NCBI RefSeq assembly: GCF_017948455.1
Contig: NZ_JAFFSU010000016.1
Span: forward strand, 62,001 to 126,000
Source of the DNA: Streptomyces sp. GESEQ-4
GTDB lineage: Bacteria; Actinomycetota; Actinomycetes; Streptomycetales; Streptomycetaceae
Length of the DNA: 64,000 bases
Direction: 5' to 3'
The notes under the pieces are model-generated. The model saw nothing but the letters and a program-made list of their open reading frames with translations. It ran no database searches and was not told the DNA's origin. Positions 58,576 through 64,000 of this stretch are shown one piece after another. Position 1 is the first letter of the stretch, and every line of letters begins with the position of its first letter. Made by a program: the position numbers and the translations under genes.

Positions 58576-59445
58576 ATGGACGGCGACAACCTTCTGGGGC
58601 AGTTTCTCCGAGCTCGACGCGGCCTTGTGCGGCCCGAGGAGCAGGGCGTGCCCGTGATCGGCCACCGCCGTGTGGCGGGCCTGCGCCGGGAGGAAGTGGC
58701 CATGCTGTCCGGGCTGAGCACCGACTACTACGTGCGCCTGGAGCAGGGCCGCGAGAGGAACCCGTCGGTGCAGGTGGTCGACGCGCTGGCCCGCACACTG
58801 ATGCTGGACGACGAGGCGATCGCCCATCTGCACCGGCTGGCCCGGCCCGTGCCGGGACGCTCCCGCAAGAGCAACCGGCGCCAGCGGGTCAGCCCCTCGC
58901 TGCTGCAGATGATGAACGGCTGGACCGACACCCCTGCCGTGATCCTGGGGCGCTGTATGGACGTACTGGCGCACAACGCCCTGGGCGGCGCTCTGTTCGC
59001 CGGCCACACCTACAGCGGGGACCTGATGCGGCTCGTCTTCCTCGACCCCGACGCCCGGGACTTCTACCCGGACTGGGACCGGGTCGCCGCCAACACGGTC
59101 GGCGGCCTGCGCGAGGCGGCGGGAACCGACTACGACGACCCGCAGTTGATCGAGCTGGTCGGCGAACTCTCGCTCAAGAGCGAAGAGTTCCGCAGGCTGT
59201 GGGCGCGCCATGACATCCGCCAGAAAAAGCACGAGACCAAACGCTTCCGGCATCCGATCGTCGGCGAACTCACCCTGACCTACGAGTCGTTGACCATCAA
59301 CAGCGCCCCGGGTCAGCAACTGGTCGTCTACCAGGCCGAGCCCGCCGGCCCCTCCGCCCACGCACTGTCGCTGCTCGGCAGCCTCACCGCGACGGAGACG
59401 GCGCGGGCTACGGATTCCGCGCAACAGGACATCACCACAGACTGA
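58576..59445 (+). CDS. XRE family regulator with MmyB-like ligand-binding domain
   Basis: A 289-residue regulator. Its Cro/C1 helix-turn-helix (VAGLRREEVAMLSGLSTDYYVRLEQGRERNPS, residues ~30-62) is followed by a MmyB-like PAS-type domain (PAVILGRCMDVLAHNALGGALF, FLDPDARDFYPDWDRVA) that binds small lipophilic ligands. Such regulators usually control an adjacent SDR, here the gene starting at 59576 after a 130-bp gap. ATG 58576 begins the conserved region. Confidence 0.9.
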   Translation: MDGDNLLGQFLRARRGLVRPEEQGVPVIGHRRVAGLRREEVAMLSGLSTDYYVRLEQGRERNPSVQVVDALARTLMLDDEAIAHLHRLARPVPGRSRKSNRRQRVSPSLLQMMNGWTDTPAVILGRCMDVLAHNALGGALFAGHTYSGDLMRLVFLDPDARDFYPDWDRVAANTVGGLREAAGTDYDDPQLIELVGELSLKSEEFRRLWARHDIRQKKHETKRFRHPIVGELTLTYESLTINSAPGQQLVVYQAEPAGPSAHALSLLGSLTATETARATDSAQQDITTD

Positions 59446-59575
59446 CCGACTTCCCTCCGACCGCCATTCCTTGAAGTCCGCCGCGCCCGTACGCGCGCCC
59501 GTACGCCACACCCGCACGCCGCGGCGTCTCACTCAACGACCTCAACCACGCACTTCACGAAGGGACATATCCCCT

Positions 59576-60436
59576 ATGTCTACAGATGCTGCCCCCGTCT
59601 GGTTCATCACCGGCTGCTCGACCGGTCTCGGGCGCTCCCTGGCCGACGCGGTTCTCGACCGGGGCTGGCGAGCGGTGGTCACCGCCCGCGACCCGCGGTC
59701 CGTGGCGGACATCGTCGCCCGCCACGAGGACCGAGCGCTGGGCCTCGCGCTCGATGTCACCGACGCCGGACAGATCGGCAAGGCCGTCGCGGCCGCACAG
59801 GAGACCTTCGGCCACATCGACGTACTGGTCAACAACGCGGGCTACGGCTACCTCGCGGCTCTCGAGGAGGGCGAGGACAACGAGATCCGCGCCCTGTTCG
59901 ACACGAACGTCTTCGGTCTCGTGGACGTCACCCGCGGAGTTCTGCCGGGCATGCGCGCCCGCCGCCGCGGCCACATCGTCAACGTCTCCTCGCTCGGCGG
60001 CCTGGCCGCCTTCGGCGCCACGGGTTACTACCACGCCACCAAGTTCGCCGTCGAAGGACTCTCCGAATCGCTCGCGGCCGAGGTGTCACCGCTGGGCATC
60101 AACGTGACGATCGTCGAGCCCGGAGCCTTCCGCACCAACTGGTCCGGCCCCTCCATGCGCCAGTCGGCCACGCGGATCGACGACTACGCGGACACCGCCG
60201 GCGCCCGTCGCAAGAGCACCCTGGACACCTACGGGCACCAGCCCGGTGACCCGGACCGCGCCGCCGCGGCCATCATCGAAGCGGTGCGGTCCGAAAACCC
60301 GCCGCTGCGCCTGCTGTTGGGCAAGGTCGCCCTCGATGTGGCCCTGGCCCGGCTCGACGCCCTCCAGACCCACTTCACCGCCTGGCGCGACGTCACCCTC
60401 AGCGCCGACTTCCCCGACGAGCGCGTCACTGCCTGA
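59576..60436 (+). CDS. SDR family oxidoreductase
   Basis: A 286-residue SDR with WFITGCSTGLGRSLA, NNAGYGYLAALEE, VSSLGGLAAFGATGYYHATK and EPGAFRTNW. This pattern is typical of the group that accompanies XRE/MmyB regulators. The loop GCSTGLG replaces the usual GASxGIG. The reaction is unknown; it is probably NADP-linked. It is followed by a second SDR gene after 27 bp, and both probably answer to the XRE regulator. Confidence 0.88.
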   Translation: MSTDAAPVWFITGCSTGLGRSLADAVLDRGWRAVVTARDPRSVADIVARHEDRALGLALDVTDAGQIGKAVAAAQETFGHIDVLVNNAGYGYLAALEEGEDNEIRALFDTNVFGLVDVTRGVLPGMRARRRGHIVNVSSLGGLAAFGATGYYHATKFAVEGLSESLAAEVSPLGINVTIVEPGAFRTNWSGPSMRQSATRIDDYADTAGARRKSTLDTYGHQPGDPDRAAAAIIEAVRSENPPLRLLLGKVALDVALARLDALQTHFTAWRDVTLSADFPDERVTA

Positions 60437-60463
60437 CACGAACGACCCCACCCTGGAGGACCC

Positions 60464-61114
60464 ATGCCCACCCTGGCGATCGTCGGAGCAGGACCGAACC
60501 TCGGTCTGGCCACCGCCGCCAGATTCGGAGCGGAAGGCTTCGACGTAGGACTGGTCGCACGCGACCACGGCAAGCTGCGGACCATGCAGGACACACTGGA
60601 GAAGGAAGGCATCACCACGCGCAGCGCGGCCACGGACATCACACGCCCGCGGGCCGCGGCCACCGCACTGACCGACATGGCGGAACACCTCGGCCCGATC
60701 GACGTCCTCCTGTACAGCCCACTGCCTTCCCTGGACTGGATCAAGCCCGTCACCCGCACCACCTCCGAGGACGTCCGACTGTCACTGGGCCTGAGCGTCC
60801 TCGGCGCCATCGACTCGGTTCAGGCCGTGCTGCCCGCCATGCGGGAGCGTGGCCGGGGAACCCTGCTGTTCACCACGGGCGGTGCCGCCGTCGCCCCCAG
60901 CGCCGCGCGTGCCAGTTCCGCCGTCTCCTACGCCGCGGAGGTGGCGTACGCCCGTCTGCTGCACGAGGAGCTGGGCCCCGAAGGCATACGGGTGGCCCAC
61001 ACCGCGATCGTCGGCGCCCTGGGCCCCGGGCTGCGGCACGAGCCCGCGACGGTGGCCGAACTCCTGTGGCGCCGGCACGCCGAGGGCGGCGACTTCCAGA
61101 CGGTAGTGCGATGA
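60464..61114 (+). CDS. short SDR-like protein
   Basis: A 216-residue protein with a Rossmann start IVGAGPNLGLATAARFG, where the usual TGxxxGIG is altered. It has DVLLYSPLPSLDW in place of NNAG, and S...Y-A-A-E instead of Y-x3-K, so the catalytic lysine is missing. It may be a degenerate or non-catalytic SDR, perhaps binding a nucleotide only. It is co-directional with the upstream SDR. Confidence 0.7.
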   Translation: MPTLAIVGAGPNLGLATAARFGAEGFDVGLVARDHGKLRTMQDTLEKEGITTRSAATDITRPRAAATALTDMAEHLGPIDVLLYSPLPSLDWIKPVTRTTSEDVRLSLGLSVLGAIDSVQAVLPAMRERGRGTLLFTTGGAAVAPSAARASSAVSYAAEVAYARLLHEELGPEGIRVAHTAIVGALGPGLRHEPATVAELLWRRHAEGGDFQTVVR

Positions 61115-61280
61115 GCGAAGCAGTGCGCTCGGCCGGCCCATGCCCGATGCGTTACCTGCCACTTCGCGCTCGACCGGTGTTCCGCCCCGTTCATGACTCC
61201 CCGCCGCCGACCGCCGACGGCGGGGAACCAACCGGTCCGCGGGGCCGCCGACGGCCGCCGGTCCGCCGACGGCCGCGCCG

Positions 61281-62054
61281 CTACGGCCGCTGCCGCGCGG
61301 GCCGGATGACCAGCTCGTTGACGTCGACATCCGCCGGCTGGCCGATCGCGTAGGAGATCGCACGAGCAATGGCGTCGGGCGGGATGGCAGCCGAGCGGTA
61401 GGCCTTCATCGCCGCCGCGGCTCCCGATTCGGTGATGGTGTCGGCCAGTTCGGACTCGACGACGCCGGGTGAGACGGTGGTGACCCTGATGAACGGCTCA
61501 GCCTCCTGCCGCAGGCCTTCGGTGATCGCCCAGGCCGCGTACTTCGTGGCGCAGTACACCGCGGCCGTGGGGACCACGGAGTAGGCACCGACCGACGCGA
61601 TGGTGATGAAGTGCCCGCTGCTCTGGCGCTGGAAGTGCGGCATGGCAGCGGCGATGCCGTGCAGCAGCCCCTTGACGTTGACGTCGATCATCCGGTCCCA
61701 CTCGTCCACCAGCAGCGAGTCCAGGCGCGACAGCGGCATCACACCGGCGTTGTTGACCATCACGTCGATACGCCCCTGATCGGCAACCGTCTCGTCGACG
61801 AACCTGGCCACGTCAGCCCGGTCGGTGACGTCGAGACGGCGTACGTCGATGCTGCCGCCGTCAGCTCGGATGCTCTTGGCCAGGCTGGCCAGCCGATCCT
61901 CCCGACGCCCACCGGCAACGACGTGGTGCCCCTCCGCGGCGAGCCGCCTGGCGATGCCCTCGCCGATGCCACTCGTGGCACCCGTGACGAGCACGACCTT
62001 GCGGCCGCCCTGCTCTGTGGTCAGAGACGTTGTGCGAGACGTTGTCGGTGTCAC
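61281..62054 (-). CDS. SDR family oxidoreductase
   Basis: A 257-residue classical SDR with VTGATSGIGEGIA, NNAGVMPLSRLD, IASVGAYSVVPTAAVYCATK (Ser/Tyr/Lys catalytic) and SPGVVESEL. GTG 62054 is the start. It is oriented against the preceding SDR pair and stands alone. The substrate is unknown. Upstream, at about 62180-62210, GGTCAGGTCCGGCCTGACG forms a palindrome that may be its operator. Confidence 0.85.
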   Translation of the reverse strand: MTPTTSRTTSLTTEQGGRKVVLVTGATSGIGEGIARRLAAEGHHVVAGGRREDRLASLAKSIRADGGSIDVRRLDVTDRADVARFVDETVADQGRIDVMVNNAGVMPLSRLDSLLVDEWDRMIDVNVKGLLHGIAAAMPHFQRQSSGHFITIASVGAYSVVPTAAVYCATKYAAWAITEGLRQEAEPFIRVTTVSPGVVESELADTITESGAAAAMKAYRSAAIPPDAIARAISYAIGQPADVDVNELVIRPARQRP

Positions 62055-62290
62055 GGCGTCCTCCTTGTTCGGTCAGGGCCCAAGCCCCGTCGACAGTTCG
62101 TTCACCTGCGAACTTGCCGTGGTTCGGAGGGAGGGAGAAGGCCGGGATCCTCCTAGGAGTCCCGCACCCACCACCTGACGTCGGCTCACGAGGTCAGGTC
62201 CGGCCTGACGGCCTGCCTCACCCCTCAACCACGGATTGCCTGCCGCCCGGCTCATGGCCCTAGAAGTCTTCTGCTTACCGACCAGCGGCC

Positions 62291-62620
62291 TTGTCTGGTC
62301 GAACACGAGGCCATGTGGTGTTCCAGGCGCCCCGGGGCCGCAATGCCGTGGCCGAGCGGGCGGACTTCACCGCGGCGCTGGCACAGTCCGCCGCTCTGCC
62401 GGGAGCGGAGCTGGTGGCGGGGTTGCAGGCCGCGGACTGGAATCAGGCGCTGCGCTCACTGGCCATCGCGATCCCGGACGACGCTCCGAGCATCGCTGTG
62501 ATCGACGAGGGGTGAGCTGTCGCTCCTCGGGGAGTTTCCCGAAGCCTCGCTGTCGCGGGCGGTGCTGGAGGCCGTGGGCAGTGGCGAGCGAACCTTCTCA
62601 GGGGGTGGTGCGCGGAAGGC
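62291..62620 (+). pseudogene. remnant of an AAA-type ATP-binding protein with internal deletion
   Basis: From 62291 the frame reads GHVVFQAPRGRNAVAERADF ... RSLAIAIPDDAPSIAVIDEG. This looks like part of the DUF234/ATPase family in which IAVIDEVPWL is Walker B. The frame stops at 62515. A different frame then gives LLGEFPEASLSRAVLEAVGS followed by GERTFSGG, a stretch that belongs near the C-terminus of the same family. The P-loop region, the middle and the end are missing, so it is a dead fragment. Confidence 0.6.
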
Positions 62621-62740
62621 ATGTCGTGAGCGGCTGGTTTCCATCGACTTGCTCGCGGTGTGCACGCGATGTGCACGGCTACTGGTCACGCGGAACATCG
62701 ACGCAGCTCAGAGGTCGGTTTCAGTAGTACGGGAACTATC

Positions 62741-62817
62741 CCCGGCGTATAGCTCGGCTCGTCTGCCTTCGGTGTTCTGACCGGGACTTATGGCCTGGTC
62801 CGGGGCCCTTCTCGTGT
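62741..62817 (+). repeat. diverged copy of the rnpB 3' end and its downstream flank
   Basis: CCCGGCGTATAGCTCGGCTC followed by GTCTGCC and CTTATGGCC matches 56193-56268 (the last 27 bases of rnpB plus ~50 bp after it) at about four of five positions by eye, with one single-base gap. No other part of rnpB is nearby. The two copies flank the 56.2-62.7 kb block. Confidence 0.65.
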
Positions 62818-63028
62818 CTGTACGCTTCCTGCTTCCACCTAGGAATTCCCAGGAGCTCCCGCGGCAGTGTGCCCGTGTTGTGCAGGCAAGTCCCGGATGG
62901 GTTGCTGCTCTTCTCGAATCAGCGTGAACTCGGCAAGGCCCTGGCCTGGCCACTCAACGGCGTACCGAGGGGCCTACCGGGAGGCGCTGACGGCCCGCCC
63001 CCCAAGGGACAGGCCGTCGTGATGCTAC
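62818..63028. other. non-coding stretch, nothing recognised
   Basis: No frame with plausible codon bias or family resemblance, and no clear promoter or RNA element, was found between the rnpB-like repeat and the SLOG-like gene. Confidence 0.5.
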
Positions 63029-63502
63029 TCAGCGTGAGGCGCCCTCGGGCCACAGCACCCGTACGGGGACGCCGTTGCGTTCGGCGTAGTTCACGACGTC
63101 CGCCGTCCCGCCGTACCCCCGCGCGGGTTTCCCGTCCCACACGGCCAGCAGCTCATCCACCAGGCCGACGAGGATTTCGCTGCCCGCCTGGTGGGCCTCG
63201 GACGTCGACTCGCTCATGCCGGTTTCGTGCACGTCGGTAGCCTGCCGGATCAGCTTGTCGTACGTGTCGTGATGCCACTCGGGGAGGCTGTCGCGGTACT
63301 CGGTGGCCGGAATGACGACTTCGAGGCGCCCGCCGTGCGCCAAGACCGCCTCCGCGAACCAGGAATCGGGACCGTCGGCGATGCATGAGACGGCGACCAG
63401 CTCTGAGGTGTCGTAGCCGCGTACCGCTTCGTCGAGCATCGCCCGCACACGTTCCTCGACCTCCGCGCTCAGCCCGCGGTGTCCCGTGATCCCCACCCGC
63501 AC
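63029..63502 (-). CDS. SLOG-like Rossmann nucleotide-binding protein
   Basis: 157 residues with a Rossmann pattern VRVGITGHRGLSAEVEERV, AVSCIADGPDSWFAEAVLA, LEVVIPATEYRDSLPEW and DELLAVWDGKPARGYGGTADV. These resemble DprA/LOG-like (SLOG) proteins, which bind nucleotides or nucleotide-derived signals. AAGGAGGT lies just before GTG 63502. It follows the TPR regulator gene after 11 bp, so the two form an operon. The pairing suggests sensing or making a nucleotide signal, but that is inference. Confidence 0.75.
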   Translation of the reverse strand: MRVGITGHRGLSAEVEERVRAMLDEAVRGYDTSELVAVSCIADGPDSWFAEAVLAHGGRLEVVIPATEYRDSLPEWHHDTYDKLIRQATDVHETGMSESTSEAHQAGSEILVGLVDELLAVWDGKPARGYGGTADVVNYAERNGVPVRVLWPEGASR

Positions 63503-63513
63503 TGTGTACCTCC

Positions 63514-64000
63514 TTACAGGTAGACGCCGTGCAGTTGCTCGTCGAAGTCCCGTACCACCTTGGGCGGTGCGGTGGTCGTGAGAGTACGGCGCATGGTGCG
63601 CGCCCGCTCCACGATCCGCCCCGACCGGTATTTGAGCCCGGTGTTCAGCGCGCGGGAGGCGAGGGCGAACGCCGCCTCGACGCGTCCTCCGGCGAGATGG
63701 CCGGAGGCGATGTCGAGTACCAGCAGGGCACGCTGTTTCTCGTGGCCGGTGGCAAGCGCCTCGGTGTCCTCGGAGAGCACCCAGTCGGCGAGGCCGAGCC
63801 GTGCGCCGCAGGCCACTCGGGTGGCGGCGACCTTCGTTTCGGTGAAGGTGAACACCCATGGCCATGGCGGTGGTTCTTGCCCGTCCAGGGTGGCGACAGC
63901 GCCCCGTGACGATGTCAGCGACCGGTCGGCACGGCGTCGGTCTCCGACAGCCGCGTGTGCCAGGGCCTCGACGCTGGAGAGCCACGCGTCCGCGATGGCG
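63514..64000 (-). CDS. TPR-containing regulator, C-terminal part (cut by window edge)
   Basis: The minus frame is open to the right edge. The visible ~160 residues are helical repeats (AIADAWLSSVEALAHAAVGD, WPWVFTFTETKVAATRVACG, KQRALLVLDIASGHLAGGR, AAFALASRALNTGLKYRSGR) like the TPR tail of XRE/SARP-type Streptomyces regulators. The N-terminal DNA-binding domain would lie beyond 64000. It is upstream of and probably co-transcribed with the SLOG-like gene. Confidence 0.6.
   Translation of the reverse strand, partial: AIADAWLSSVEALAHAAVGDRRRADRSLTSSRGAVATLDGQEPPPWPWVFTFTETKVAATRVACGARLGLADWVLSEDTEALATGHEKQRALLVLDIASGHLAGGRVEAAFALASRALNTGLKYRSGRIVERARTMRRTLTTTAPPKVVRDFDEQLHGVYL

Noticed and set aside
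62236..63240. Several small plus-strand frames between the ATPase remnant and the SLOG gene
   Set aside because: They overlap the rnpB-like repeat or are antisense to the SLOG gene, lack ribosome-binding sites and show no family resemblance.

Overview
The window is high-GC actinobacterial DNA, almost certainly from a Streptomyces chromosome. The evidence is extreme GC at third codon positions, many GTG starts, tightly overlapping ATGA/GTGA gene pairs, a complete SapB-type ram lanthipeptide cluster, a full-length rnpB and several copies of the dispersed Streptomyces repeat read as GGCTGGTCGCGCAG. About 55 genes or gene fragments are supported, plus two riboswitches, rnpB and several operator-like palindromes.

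Layout. (1) 1-6.4 kb: LysR C-terminus and a class A beta-lactamase joined by a 125-bp tandem duplication, a secreted serine hydrolase, a SnoaL-like protein, an SDR/TetR divergent pair with a perfect operator, and a Tat-exported metallophosphoesterase. (2) 6.6-12.1 kb: a cobalamin-riboswitch operon on the minus strand encoding two cell-surface proteins (an alpha/alpha-barrel protein and SCO2322) and ECF transporter subunits. It is cut short by a ~340-bp poly-G tract that also removes the 5' end of a PNPOx-family gene. (3) 12.2-16.2 kb: kinase-like and NTF2-like genes, then an MBL hydrolase divergent from an aldehyde dehydrogenase-ferredoxin pair. (4) 16.3-23.9 kb: a TPP riboswitch followed directly by ramC-ramS-ramA-ramB, with ramR convergent. 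(5) 24-28.1 kb: a KstR-like repressor divergent from a glycosyltransferase/methyltransferase/toroid-protein operon. (6) 28.2-41.5 kb: a three-gene surface operon with a solute-binding/VWA lipoprotein, an F420-type oxidoreductase, a DUF5336 protein, an amidase, a methyltransferase, two MFS exporters and a two-component system. (7) 41.6-44.9 kb: an hsd4B-ADH-SDR operon resembling steroid side-chain oxidation. (8) 45-55.9 kb: housekeeping genes (Nif3, zinc ribbon, RNase H/CobC, KDPG aldolase, YaaA, RNB nuclease, MerR, AraC, EamA) ending in rnpB. (9) 56.2-62.8 kb: a block of SDRs and regulators bounded by rnpB and by a diverged copy of the rnpB 3' end, so it may be an old island. (10) 63-64 kb: a SLOG-like protein and a TPR regulator cut by the right edge.

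Themes. Putative steroid/lipid-catabolism genes are scattered over 30 kb. They appear tied together by KstR-type motifs (TNNAACNNGTTNNA) and by a second shared palindrome, CTGAY-N5-GTCAG. Cobalamin handling appears in the riboswitch-controlled operon, which looks like a split bacterial counterpart of intrinsic factor/transcobalamin. The most surprising regulatory arrangement is a well-formed thiamine-pyrophosphate riboswitch as the leader of the SapB cluster.

All calls come from reading the sequence and from memory of protein families; no database search was run.
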